Assembly: GCA_021186555.1 (NCBI GenBank)
Contig: JAJKFL010000005.1
Span: forward strand, 41,381,135 to 41,445,134
Length of the DNA stretch: 64,000 nt
Source: Reticulitermes speratus
Lineage: Eukaryota; Arthropoda; Insecta; Blattodea; Rhinotermitidae
Reading direction: 5' to 3'
Under the pieces are notes generated by a model. That model saw nothing but the letters and a program-made list of their open reading frames with translations, had not been told where the DNA came from and searched no databases. The translations under genes were made by a program, and so were the position numbers. This document shows, piece after piece, positions 43,900 through 55,209 of the stretch; position 1 is the first letter of the stretch, and the number at the start of each line of letters is the position of its first letter.

Positions 43900-45015
43900 T
43901 GTACTCTTTAAGAACCTGTGGCACAGATTCTTGTAAAGAACACACCACAACTCAATACATAAAAATAAGAAACACGTAATATCTCTTCCCAAATATATAT
44001 AACTTGAGCTGTGCAACAGATAGAACGACGTTAAAATGAACTAAGAAACAATTTAATTATCGGAAGAGAAATTATTTCACGTAGGCCACAGGCGTCCGCT
44101 CGAGATATTAATCAGTTGCTGCACTTCCATTCCAATATTGGTCCGCAGTTTTTGCGGTCGAGTAATTTTGAAATGAATTTTCAACTTTAATTTGTTTGTT
44201 ACCGAGCCACAGGTATTCTCTTTATTAAAACTTGTAAATTGTTTAACTACGACGGCTGTTGCACGCGTCATTCATCCATGTTCCTGAGGGCTACTCTTCG
44301 GTTGTCAAGTGCCACTCGGCATCGCTCCCAACTTTGAGTCTTGTACCCGTTATTCAGTTCATACCAATACTTCAGAACTTTCGAGCGTATATTTTTATGT
44401 GGGACATCCCGTTGTGATGATAATACACAGATGGATAATACCTTCCTAAGCAACGCCAGTGCTTATATGGCTACAGTATAACGAACAAAAAGGGATTTCA
44501 GCTCTTGTATATCTGTAATTACACAATATTACGTAGAACAGAATACAAGGAAAATAAGGAAGCGAGTGAGAAATTGTTATGAACACACGACACTTCAAAA
44601 TATAACATGGTAGGGTTGGGCAGTGGCATATATTACGTTATCGTTCCGTTACTTGTCTTGTATATCTGCGTACGTTTTACAAACAATCAGAAAGCCATAT
44701 TGAAATTAGAATCAGCTAGATTCCAAATTCGACGAACCCAGCCATACGCTCATGACACCAGTCACTAAGTGCAAGATGCTGGCTGTGTGAGATTTTGATC
44801 CTCTGGTGGTCACAGCTTTAGGCGATTTTCTGTAAACCTGAAACCCAACACCGTTTTCACTGCGGCCAAAAATTATACCCCATCCTAAGCCCGTTTAATG
44901 CATTCCATTCGTTCATATCTTATTATTCTAAGACCAAGTTTTGTATTTGGTCTCCCAAGAGGCGTCTAATCTTGAAGTTGCCCCAGCAAAATATTGTAGA
45001 TACTCCTTCATGCTA
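43900..45015. other. Anonymous DNA
   Basis: No recognised repeat or gene. Text at 44790-44850 (TTTTGATCCTCTGGTGGTC) is vaguely box-B-like without support. Confidence 0.35.
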
Positions 45016-45019
45016 CATA

Positions 45020-45330
45020 TCCACCCATGAAGCAGAGTCCTTCTTGAAAAGCTATCAGGCTCTCAGGTAGTCAAGAAATTCCCGCATTTTATGGAACCCT
45101 GAGGTTAATTACTGCATTCACAAGAGCTCGCCACCTTTCCTTATCCTGAGTCAGATCAATCCAGTCCATGCACCCATCCCACTTCTTGAAGATCCATTTT
45201 AATGTTATCCTCCCATCTACGCGTAGGTCTTCCAAGTGGTTTCTTTCCCTCTGGTTTCCCCACCAGAACCTCTCTTCTCCCCCTTACGTTCCACGTGCCC
45301 CGCCCATCTCATTCTTCTAGGATTTATTCA
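45020..45330 (-). pseudogene. LINE family A 3' end
   Basis: The minus strand covers the [18 protein letters not shown]-like region and the 3' untranslated part, colinear with 22690-23000. It is about as diverged from that copy as the others are. 5'-truncated; no reverse transcriptase. Confidence 0.8.
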
Positions 45331-45339
45331 GAACATGGC

Positions 45340-46180
45340 TGTATGTTGCACACTGGACTTTGAAAGTGACACTGCAAGTTGAAAGGTGCAGAACCATAGA
45401 GACCCAGTGGCTGTGATAACAGCATTGCCACTCTGTTTCCTGTGTTTTACAGTGGGAACGGTGTTTAAGCATTAGATTACGCAGATTGAGGTGGCTTTCA
45501 TGCGGCATTCGTTGGAAATGCAAGCTTTGTAGCTAGTAGCAGCCATGGAATAATTTGAATGGGACACTGCTTACGGAACTTCACAATGTTCATAAATATG
45601 GAAGCCCTTATTTATATGGAGAATAGAGTTTTTGTGGGGACTCTGCTGTGTCATATCCCCTGCATTATATTGTTTTGTGTCTTGTGCTGGTAAAGTGGCC
45701 GTACTTTTTCTGGTACATAAATTCGAGTCATGTTAAGTACGCTTGAACTTTTGACATTATATGTGTATAGCCTGCACGCTGTTTTCGTGCTGGACACGAT
45801 TAGATAGTTTCCGGAGGCGGTTGTTCGGCGCGCTGTCAAACGATGTTCTTCGTACATACGATGTACAAGTTCGTGGCAGTGTTTAGGTATGATTATCGTT
45901 GGGTGTTGAATAATTTAATAAAGTACCGTTCCACGAACAAGGGAATGTGGGATCCAAACGTAACGGATCACGCGTAGAGTACGAATTTTGGAGCATTTGC
46001 TGTGTTACATCTAGCCGTTCAGTCCTGTAATGTTAATTTATTATGCGGTTTTATAATTAGATGTATTGAAGCAAAAACATTGATACGTGTATTTTAAATG
46101 TATCCTCATTTTACGAAACACAGCGTGACTGAAATCATGAGAAATACAAACAAATTAAACATGGGTAACCTTGATTTCAG
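45340..46180. other. Anonymous DNA
   Basis: No recognised repeat or gene. Confidence 0.4.
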
Positions 46181-46324
46181 GCCATAATCATTGCTGTAAT
46201 GGCCGACCTCTCGTCCAAGGAAAATACCAAATAAAGACTCAAGTCGTGATTTAAGACTTCCGTCGCGGTTTCAATTATATATTCGCTTTTCTGGGATATT
46301 AGCATAGATTGCTAGTTAGTTACC

Positions 46325-46360
46325 GACGTTTCGGGACAACATGTCTGTCCCATCTTCAAG
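46325..46360 (-). ncRNA. Hammerhead-like ribozyme core, variant
   Basis: Minus strand: CTTGAAGA, T, a 5-bp stem GGGAC/GTCCC with 9-nt loop, GAAA, CGTC, GGTAAC. As at 6601 and 48033, the leading C is separated from TGAAGA by one base. ACGT is self-complementary. Confidence 0.5.
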
Positions 46361-46390
46361 GGTCAAGCAGCTTGACCCTGTATTCAGGCT

Positions 46391-46418
46391 TGTCATGTCA
46401 TGTCATGTCATGTCATGT
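46391..46418. repeat. TGTCA pentanucleotide microsatellite
   Basis: Five units of TGTCA. Confidence 0.85.
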
Positions 46419-46589
46419 GGTTACAAATATTTTGCGAGTACTGACTGCCTCCATCTTCAGAGTGAAAAAAAGGCGATAGGGGGTTCTTCAAAATCACTTA
46501 CGAGGCTATGCGGCGTCAGTACCCAAAAAACATGTATCCACAGAGACAAATTGCATGACTTGCTGTTTAAATAGGTACAAATATTGTGA

Positions 46590-46850
46590 CTAGGCTACGG
46601 GCTGGCAGAACCGTGGTTGTATTCTCGGCAGGGGTAAGAGAAAAATTCCAGACCGGCTCTGGCGCCCACTTAGCCTTCTATTTGATGTATATCGGGGGCT
46701 TTTTTTCTGGGACTAAAGCGGCCGGAGTGTAAAGTTAAACAGCTGCCTACTTATAGTGCTGAGGTTAAGAATGTGCGGAGCTGAACTTCTGGTCTCCTTA
46801 TATGCCATTATGGAGTGGATAGGACAACTTTCCCCCTTTTTTACTGCATT
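46590..46850 (+). mobile_element. tRNA-derived SINE, family C, copy 2
   Basis: Diverged head (GGCTACGGGCTGGCAGAACCG and GTATTCTCGGCAGGGG in place of box B). The body holds CGGCTCTGGCGCCC, AAAGCGGCCGGAGTGTAAAG, GTGCTGAGGTTAAGAATGTG and GAGCTGAACTTCTGG. It ends TTTTTTTACT. Same orientation as copy 1. Confidence 0.7.
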
Positions 46851-46859
46851 GAAATGTCT

Positions 46860-47990
46860 TGTGTGTTGCACGTCTTTGTACTATATTACATAAATAAATT
46901 TATTTGGATTTATGGCCTATTATCGAACATTTCCGACGTTCACATCGGAATTTTACAAAGCAGTAGCCTAGTATGTGTCGTGTTTATTTCTACTCAAACA
47001 GCTCTTTTACTTTAGGAGGGATGCACGCAATATAAAAAAAACGGACATAACGATTCGTAGCAGGAAGTGCGTCATTACCTGTTCTTTATTCATTATTTAT
47101 TACAGAAAAGTGAAGGCTAACACGGTAAAAAAATCTATCTTTGTCATGTGTAGAGCATAGGCTGCTTTCGAATTACCACACCCACTTCTTTATATTTGAA
47201 TTCAAAATTTAATAACTGAATAAACAAAACGTGTTTCCTTTCATCCAGTATTACGTTTTATTCACTTTGATAAGGACCCAAAGCATCTCGCACTTCCATG
47301 AATCAAAGAGGGACACCTTAATTTGGTTTTCATCAATCTATAAATTCGCTTTACACACGCCCATTCCACACTCCCACTCTCCTGCATTCTATACCGTCAC
47401 TAGTTTCCGTTTTCGGCCTTTTTGTTCTAGAAGGGACGGTGTTCATTTGGGTGAAAAAATATGTCCTCCCTCCCCCTCCACTCTCACGGCCCATAAAAAC
47501 TGACGGGGTCACATTCTCGGTGAATACCAATTGTAGACAATGGGTTTGATGCAATATATATTTTTTATTCTTTCACATTGAATATCATCGGAATAATAGA
47601 GTCGAACAATCGTAAATACTGTGGCGTCCAAAACGCTGTGACGTCATGGTATCAGTTACTCGCATTTGCCCCTGTACTCTGAGCGATCATTTACCAACCA
47701 TTCAACATGTCGCTGGTCGTTGGTATCAGTCTATTTGAGACTGAATTAGTAGTCACTGAAAAGAGGCAAAACTGCGGTTTTAATTGTACCATGCAACTAT
47801 CACGGGCCAGGGTATCTCAGTGAAATCACTGCACGGAGCTTCAGCCTCAACTCTTCCTTTCCCGTGATTAGGGCAGGTAGCACTATAAGGGAAGTAATGA
47901 GAAATGAATAAAAAAATTTTCCGTGTGGGAGACCTAGGTGTAGGTTGGAGGGCAATATCATAAGGGAAGCGGCATCACTGTGTAGACGGA
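46860..47990. other. Anonymous DNA
   Basis: No recognised gene. 47800-48000 is slightly GC-richer and holds an 82-codon minus-strand frame without a known domain. Confidence 0.35.
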
Positions 47991-48000
47991 ATTGAATAGA

Positions 48001-48085
48001 GCGAGATTTCAGACTTCCGTTGAGGTGCCCATCTTGAAGATGGGACATTAGGCTGTCCCGAAACGTCGGTAATCAACCACGAACC
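48001..48085 (+). mobile_element. Hammerhead-like repeat copy in inverted order
   Basis: Plus strand: GATTTCAGACTTCCGTTGAGG (family end) is followed directly by CCCATCTTGAAGATGGGAC and GTCCCGAAACGTCGGTAATC. In other copies these two blocks are in opposite orientation to each other across 75 bp; here the middle is missing. Likely an internal deletion or template-switch product. Confidence 0.5.
48033..48067 (+). ncRNA. Hammerhead-like ribozyme core, variant
   Basis: Plus strand: CTTGAAGA, T, a 5-bp stem GGGAC/GTCCC around 8 nt, GAAA, CGTC, GGTAATC. Same one-base deviation next to the leading C as at 6601 and 46325. Confidence 0.5.
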
Positions 48086-48294
48086 TTCGCAGAGTGACTT
48101 GTCAAAAGAGCGAAGGCCAGAATTCAATTACTTCATTTCTACCGACTGTTCTCTTCCTAGTACATCTTCTAGTTAGAAAACGTTAGGTAAAGGTACCATT
48201 CCGGTGACCTAGATGTTAATAGTAGGAGTGTATTAGAGTATGTTCTCGGAAAGAAATATTTTTTTCAGGACGGAAATTTGATTAATTTCGCTCA

Positions 48295-48485
48295 AGGCTA
48301 TAGTCACGAACCCAGTCTCCTATACAATGGGTACCGGGTCTTTCCCGGGGGTAAAGCGGCCGGGGCGTGGTGCTGACCACCCACCTCCAACTAGCGCCGG
48401 GGTCACGAATGAGTAGAGCTATACCTCTACTCCCCCTTTGGGCCTTCATGGCCTGTTATAGGGAAAACTTTACTTTTTACTATAG
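48295..48485 (+). mobile_element. SINE family C, copy 3, head missing or decayed
   Basis: The body holds GTAAAGCGGCCGGGGCGTGGTG, AGCGCCGGGGTCACGAATGAG, GAGCTATACCTCTACTCCCC and ends AACTTTACTTTTTACTA. The box A/B head is not recognisable, so it is 5'-truncated. Confidence 0.7.
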
Positions 48486-48489
48486 TCGC

Positions 48490-51335
48490 GAGCTCTTCTG
48501 AACTATCCAGCATTTTCTGATAGTCTGGGCAGCTGTTAGGTATTAAAGAACTCTACCGTATGTAGTAAGTCTTTCTGATTTGAGACAAATTGTGTTTCTG
48601 TTTACGAGGTCGTGAAGAGTCCGATCCTTTTGGTCGCGCAAGCTGAGATACAAACACGTTTTGGTCACCTCCACATCGAAATTCATTTGTGGCTGGATGC
48701 TCTTCCGCTTAGTCTTTCAAGTTCCGGTTTACTTCCCGTGTTCCTGTTGATTTAAGGGATATAAAGGCCCGGGCAACGTCTTGTGCAACATCAGAACGTG
48801 GGGTGCCGGTGGGAATATTTAGTTTTAAGTAAACTTCCAATAAGAAGGAGTTTGTGAAGTGGGAAGACAAAATTTTCGCTCCCATAAATAACACGAAACT
48901 TTCTCTCGCGTGCGCTGTCTATCCACAGCATTGTGTCAGAAGATACGTAACTTTCGCATAGAAGCTGAAGCACACGGGTGAAACATACATGCCAGCTGAA
49001 CTTAGTAACACTGTTGTTTGCAGTTAGTGCCTTGTGACGTCATAAGGGTGCACTGATGCGTATGGAAACGGAAATGGAAACCCTGTAAGGTCATTGACAA
49101 ACTCGTTTTATTTCAAACACTTGATTAAGTGAACAAATTAGTTTTTGATAACGTTAGAATAACTTTTATAAAAGAGGTTTCAAATTAATGCTGTGGTTTA
49201 GAGAGCAAAGTTTGAACTGTAAAATTACCTTCGACAGAAGACGGAAACCAAATGAAAAATGTGTCATGGTTTAGATGTGAATTGTTGCAGCGGTTTAAAC
49301 AAATTTGTACTGTAATACTTGGGCATTCTCTTGTTTCGTAATTACTTGGTATAAAAGAGAAAACAACTTTTTTATATAAATTACCCCTTTTCGAGGAGTG
49401 TTGATTTATACTTTTTTTAAGTTTAAAAGAACATTTCTGCAAACAGTGTGCCTAAACTGAGGTTCACAAAATTATTTAAAAAAACACGGTAGACCTAAAA
49501 GTCTCTTGCTATAAAATTGTGCTCCTAAGATATCAAGATAAAGAATAATTAATAATCAGTAACACTCTTACTGTTTTTGTATCATGCGCCATATGAATTA
49601 AATTATTCAAAACAAGATTCAAGAATTACTGAAACAACTAAGATTCTATACATATTGAGTAGTCTGTGCTACACATTAAAGAAATTAATTCCTCCGCCTT
49701 TCTCTCGTTGTGCTTGTAATAACAACGGTAACAATCTTGAATCAGGTGTGTAGTTCAGCCTAGAGTAACACCCATTGTTTAAGTCGTCATGGCATTTCTT
49801 GTTGGTTCTACATCAAAATTCATTATTTTCTTCCTACGGTAGAGTTCATTGTAGATGCTGTCGTAGCATCCATTATTGACTGCTGGAACATTTGTTTTTG
49901 GGTCCATAAAATATCCTATTTTTTTTATAGAAACATACACAGGTACCTCTAAGGTAAAAATCGCTGGTTCTGCAGTAGCTTCTGTTGTTGAGTCTATGAT
50001 AAATATCGTTAGTACGTAGGTTTAAGCAACGCAGATAGACTTGTTGCTGTTATTTTTCTGCGGTTGTTTATTCATCTCTAACCATATAACTTAAATTACA
50101 TGTGTCATGGAGTCTGCAGTCATATCCTCGGTAGACTGTTGTATGAATTTTGACAGAAGTACGTCATATTCTGCATGTACAAAAGTAACATTATGTACAC
50201 ATAGAAGGAAATGAAGCTAGAAGAGTGTAATTCGTCGACTTCATGATATCTTGAGCAACCATTCCCCACTGCTCACATTTTTCTACCCTACCTTTCTATA
50301 TCTCTTTGCTACTTCTTTTCTTAATCCTCTTCATTCCTCTGCCTCCCTCTTCCTGTCTTACCATTGGGGGTGTTACAAATCCTCTGTGCTGATACTTCTT
50401 GTCCTAACGTCAGTCTATGTATGGGCTTACGTCACAGTAGGGTGCTTATTTTGCTAAATTGGACATTTGTTTCCTTTCCCAGACGAGTCACTGGAAATCC
50501 ACCCCAAGACGGCCAGGTTTCCGAAAACGTACCCCTTAATTTATGCGTGATACAATAAATAATTTTTATTTATTTGAATTACTTTTTTGACTTGTACGTT
50601 CATTGGTTTAGGCTTTTTATGAAGTACAAACAACTGACGTATAATTGGGAATGCCCTCTCTTTATTTCTGCCTATTTCATCCGTCAAAATAATTTTATGC
50701 GAAAGATTTACCTGCAATCCGATTTTGAACATTCACGCTAAAATTTGTCGGGTGAATTTTGGATTCGGTTCTTAGTGTGATCAAATATAAAATCAAATTT
50801 CATGAAAGTAGAGTAAATTTTATGAAGCTTCGCAAAACATGATCATACATAAAGATAGAAGAATAGAACATTGTACTTTGTTATTTCTGACCAGTCAAAG
50901 CGACAGATATAGTTCGTATATAGGAGGAATCTCAGAAGCATTCAACATACGAGTATGTAATAAATTTATTTCTTCTCAAAAAAATCTTTCTGAAATGCGG
51001 GCGGACTCGAATGATTACAATAATTCAGCATCTATAACAGAAGATTTGTTAAAGATATTTTAAGCTATATGTCTAAATTTTCGCTGGCATGCTCTTGCAT
51101 TCCTACCAGAAGTTAGCAGTTCCGTCACACATTGGATCCTTTGGAAGTTTTACGGCCCCCTGAGAAACTTTCAGAAGCCTGTCGACCGTCATTCTGTCAA
51201 GGCCATCAAAAACTGTATGGCCCTTGAGGCCGACTCTCTTATAAGAACTGCATTATTGAACTCGTTTACTGGAAAGCAGTTGACATGTTAATCACCCAGA
51301 CTTTGCCTCATCAGACTTCTAGCTGCAAACAGGTA
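48490..51335. other. Anonymous AT-rich DNA
   Basis: About 2.8 kb without recognised elements. Open frames up to 85 codons only. Confidence 0.4.
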
Positions 51336-51339
51336 AAAA

Positions 51340-51585
51340 GTAAAGTTCACCCTATAAGTTGGAAGTAGAGGTATAGCTCTACTCTTTCTTTAACCTCGGC
51401 GCTAGACTAGGATGGGTGATCAGCGCCGCGCCCTGGCCGCTCAGAGAAAGACCCAGCGCCCATTGCTGGGCCTAAGGGCCGGTCTGGACAGTTTCGGAAG
51501 ATCTCGCCGTACCCCGTTTCGAATCCCGAACCGCCCAGCCAATAGCGATTCGATGTACCGACTGCGCTGTCCCGGCACCCTTCTT
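51340..51585 (-). mobile_element. tRNA-derived SINE, family C, copy 4
   Basis: Minus strand, head at about 51583: GTGCCGGGACAGCGCAGTCG (box A region) and GGTTCGGGATTCGAAACGGG (box B region). The body carries CCGGCCCTTAGGCCCAGCAATG, GCGGCCAGGGCGCGGCGCTG and GAGCTATACCTCTAC; the tail, ACTTTACTTTTTA, is at 51340. The flanks GCTGCAAACA (51322) and GCTGCAAATA (51586) may be a 10-bp target duplication with one mismatch. The best complete member of the family. Confidence 0.85.
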
Positions 51586-51589
51586 GCTG

Positions 51590-53400
51590 CAAATAACGAC
51601 GTTCAGTTTTGGTCAAGAAATGCATTCGAAAAACGATTTAGCAGGACCGAAAATGTACCACTAATGAGGACTGCTAAAAGTTTTCAAACGTAGGGGTGAG
51701 GGATCTTTCTTAATGCTTCGGTCGCTTTGATCCCGGTGAAAGAGTTGTAGTACTGGCCGGATGGAAGGCTAAAAAGCTTCCAAACCTATAATGTTTGTGG
51801 CGGCGGTGGGTGTTAATTGGTGTCCGTTGGGATTTTATCCCCATCACCCATCTCTCTTTACTGACTCAACAAGACTATTCTAAAGTAGATTCATTATAAA
51901 GGTAGACGTTACTTTAATGAGTGCAGAGACAACTGAATGCATATAAAATTTTTGAGGAAGAACCGAATAGAAGACTACTTATTACATGTAACGCGCAAAT
52001 GGAAGGATATTACATGGACATTATTTTATCTGACAACTCGCATCCCTCTTCACTCGGAACGTTTAGCACAGTGATCGCCGCTATTGCAGTTGTGTTCCGC
52101 CCGAAGGTGTGTTTCTTCAGCTCGCAGACACGAATCGCGTGTGACAAACACCTTTTCCATTGTACGTCTAAGTTTTACAAGTTAAGCGAGCCGACGATAA
52201 GTGACTGGGGACTATCGGAAAATAAAATACTATCCCTATACCATATGGATCTAAAAAACGTCGTGTAAAATGTTAATTGCATTCATCTCACTCAGGACAG
52301 GTTGTTCAAGTGGCGGGATATTATAAACACAGTAATGTAACTTCCGGTCCATAAATGGAGGGAATTTTTGGCGAACCGATTTCTTTTTTCTCACGATTTA
52401 ACACATCTGACCTCAAGTATTGTGCTGGAGTTAGAGTGTTTTGCGTCTGTAGGGCTGCGAGACATTCTGTTTTTGTGGGAACAGAGAGAGTGGTCAATAG
52501 GATTATGCGATCAGTGTCCATGTTTGAGAGAAAAAGAAACGAAAATACTGGCTAAAAAAAAGTGGAGCCCTCCTACTATACACTGGGTTGGTGTCTCGTG
52601 TATTGGAGAAGATGGGATTTCTGAAGCTTACGTCCCGTAATTCCAAAAATATTGTGTCTTGAGCTAGGTCTCCCAAGGGTTTCCCCTTCGTTACTTTACC
52701 CCTGATGGTTCTTGTTCTTGAATTCTTGTCTGTTTTAGTGGATGCTGGTGTCTTGGTACTCTTGAAGAGTATACCGCCTACCCTGTGCCTCTATGAAGCA
52801 TACAGATGTATCGTCGCAACTATAAATAACAGTACAGTCTGAGTAAAGACAAACTCTATACGTCCGTAAAAGTAACAAAGAGGGGACCCTTCTTTCACTT
52901 CGGTGAACCTAATGTCTTTCATCAGTTTTCCTTGCATCACCACAGCCACCTTCGTAATTTTCGTGCTTTGACGTGATTTTAAAACAATAATTAAGCTAAT
53001 TTACTCTGTTTCTTCCTTGGGATCTTGTACATAATACTGTATGTGTGTGTTGTAGGGAAATATTAAACGAACAGGACTATTGTCCACTTGACCATACTGC
53101 ATACTTTCAATATTTATTCCACAGTAACGAAAAAGTGATTATTTATTGCAACAATTTTACGATTACATATTTCTTTCCACAAGAAAGGTGACCGAATTGC
53201 CTAAATGATTCAGCAACATAGGTTTTGTATTATATAGCGCCTTGATCTCGTAGTAATGGAGCTGTGTATTAAACGTTGCCAAGAAACACAAAAGGGCGGG
53301 CAGAAATCGCGTTTTGCGGCATAAGAAAGGCAGTTATCGTGGCTGATGAAAACACCAGGGGATTTTACGAGGTCTCTAAAGAGGTGGTGATTAGTATAAT
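51590..53400. other. Anonymous DNA
   Basis: Includes a 115-codon plus-strand frame (51921-52268) without a recognised domain. No repeats identified. Confidence 0.35.
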
Positions 53401-53520
53401 TAACTAAATGACTCCATGGAACAGTCCTTGAGAAGCTAGTAGTTTCTCAGCTAGTCAAGAAATTCTCCGCTGTTTATGGAAACTGAAAGTTGAATACCGT
53501 GTTCACAAGAGTCCCTATCT
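53401..53520 (-). pseudogene. LINE family A 3' end, short
   Basis: ATGACTCCATGGAACAGTCC, CTTGAGAAGCTAGTAG, CTAGTCAAGAAATTCTCCGC and GTGTTCACAAGAGTCCC match the 3' terminus seen at 22700-22800. Only about 120 bp remain. Confidence 0.75.
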
Positions 53521-53524
53521 TGTG

Positions 53525-54635
53525 TTGTAATACACCACAATATATTATAGTTACTGACATTGTGTTTGGGGAATATTCCATTTCGTTATTATTTTTTGTC
53601 ACTCATTATTGGCTGTTTGTGTTCTAGTGCGGCTTAAGTAATGCCATTTGTGTGTAATGCTTCCAGTATTACTAAGGTATCTTCTTAAACACGTTAAAAT
53701 ATATTTGCAGGAAAGCATCAATATTATTTATGGCCCAACAGTATACAATACATCCGTGACAGATGCGTCCTTAGGATGAAACAGTTCTCCTCGTCTGCTC
53801 ACTGTATGCGGGAGTGATTGGCAGTCAAGAGTGTTGATTTTTTCTGGGCTGACGTTTCATTCTATATTCCTTCCGCTTTTGAAGAATGACATAGAAAGAG
53901 GTCGAGCTACTATCGTGTCTTCTTGCCTTGTGGCACACCTCTGTGCTACGGTGGCTAACTTCAGTCAACGGGCGGAAAAGAGGATGAAATATGATTATTC
54001 AACGCCTGTCACACAGTAGTTACGGGGCCAGATGGAAAAGAGAAGCCTTCGCATCGAAAGTAATTTCTCATGTCATTTCCTTCAGTGAGAAAGTTTTTAT
54101 ATATGCGTATGTGCGTGTGCGTGTGTGTATATATGTAAAGTGTGTATGTGTACTTGTCGCATTGGATTGTGGACACAGTTTACAATATTTGTAGGTCTCT
54201 TATTATTCTTATCATTATTTTATTTTTGTGAAGATATTATTAATAGAGATTCTGTGGCCTGTAAGTTAAATTTGTCTAACGTAACGTCAAAGTCTCGTAT
54301 TGTTACCTTTTGCCCTCCTTTTGACATGATATCAGCATTCTCTATACAGTGTGTGGCCGTGTGTGTACAGTAAGTACCCTCACCAGTTTTACGCATGTAA
54401 TTATTAGTTATCTGCATCGGCTATCGAGAATATTCGCACGGTCGCTGTATTTTTATTTTGCATTTTATATTCTGCTCTTTTTGAAGTTTCAATAGGGACC
54501 GTCACACAGGGTAATGAACATCTTTTAAGTCTACTGGTTTTCTTTTAACAAAGGAAATTAGGCCAAAAATGCAAGTATTTTCACGTAATCGTTAAAAGGT
54601 TAAAAATGCCAGGTTGTTTGTGTGCTTAATTGAGC
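53525..54635. other. Anonymous DNA with a TG/TA microsatellite
   Basis: 54102-54155 is a broken TG/TA repeat (GTATGTGCGTGTGCGTGTGTG). Otherwise nothing recognised. Confidence 0.4.
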
Positions 54636-54639
54636 ACTA

Positions 54640-54905
54640 CACCGTGAGGGCGTGTGGGGAAGTTGAAGTATAACTCCACACTTTCTTAACCTCGGCACTG
54701 TGAAAGTGAGTAGTCACATTCATGCTGCCTCTCCTTACCCTCCGGTACCCATGGTGTGGGTTGCAGATTGAGCCCCATAACCGATCTTGGACGCTTCAGA
54801 GAAGAGAAAAATCTGTTTTCCCTCCTGGAAATACAAGTCCAATTCGTTGGTGGTCTGTGTCGTAACCTAGTCACTATACTGACTGAGCTATCTCGGCTCC
54901 CTCTA
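54640..54905 (-). mobile_element. tRNA-derived SINE, family C, copy 5
   Basis: Minus strand, head at 54904: GGAGCCGAGATAGCTCAGTC is a clear tRNA-like box A region. The box B part is decayed. The body has GGCTCAATCTGCAACCCAC and the tail side GAAAGTGTGGAGTTATACTTC. It is followed 40 bp downstream on the plus strand by copy 6 in the same orientation. Confidence 0.75.
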
Positions 54906-54944
54906 AAGCCTTATATGTATAAGATAATTCTGTTTCTATGGCTA

Positions 54945-55205
54945 AGCACCATGCCGTGAAGATGTACGGGGAATTGAGGTATAGTTCCATGCTTTCTTAA
55001 TCTCCGCACTAGATAGTTGTGAATTATCAGCCTCATGCCCCGTCCGTTTTTATCTCCTGGAAAAGTCACAGTCAGCCATATTATAGGAGGCTGGGTTATC
55101 CCCAGAGCTGGTCTGATGTGGTGGTGATAAGTCGGTACTGCTGCCTTGATCAAACTCCGATCCGCAGCCAAGTCACTTAACTGGTCGAATTATCCCGGTT
55201 TATTA
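54945..55205 (-). mobile_element. tRNA-derived SINE, family C, copy 6
   Basis: Minus strand, head at 55205: AACCGGGATAATTCGACCAG, decayed. The body has CTCTGGGGATAACCCAGCCTC and the tail side GAAAGCATGGAACTATACCTC. Head-to-tail neighbour of copy 5; the two differ too much to be a recent tandem duplication. Confidence 0.7.
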
Positions 55206-55209
55206 TACA

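Larger units (their letters stand above)
46185..46465 (-). mobile_element. Hammerhead-like repeat, two cores in one unit
   Basis: Includes TGATTTCAGGCC at 46190 and ATTTAAGACTTCCGTCGCGG at 46249 (the family end), TTAGTTACCGACGTTTCGGG at 46317, a GGTCAAG-CAG-CTTGACC mini-hairpin, a TGTCA microsatellite (46391-46418) and then CCTCCATCTTCAGAG, a second CTGAAGATGGAGG block on the minus strand. Two related units may be joined here. Confidence 0.5.

Noticed and set aside
46425-46462. Second hammerhead-like core on the minus strand (CTGAAGATGGAGG)
   Set aside because: The CTGAAGA block is perfect, but GAAA has become CAAAA and no cleavage triplet is placed correctly; mentioned only within the repeat entry.
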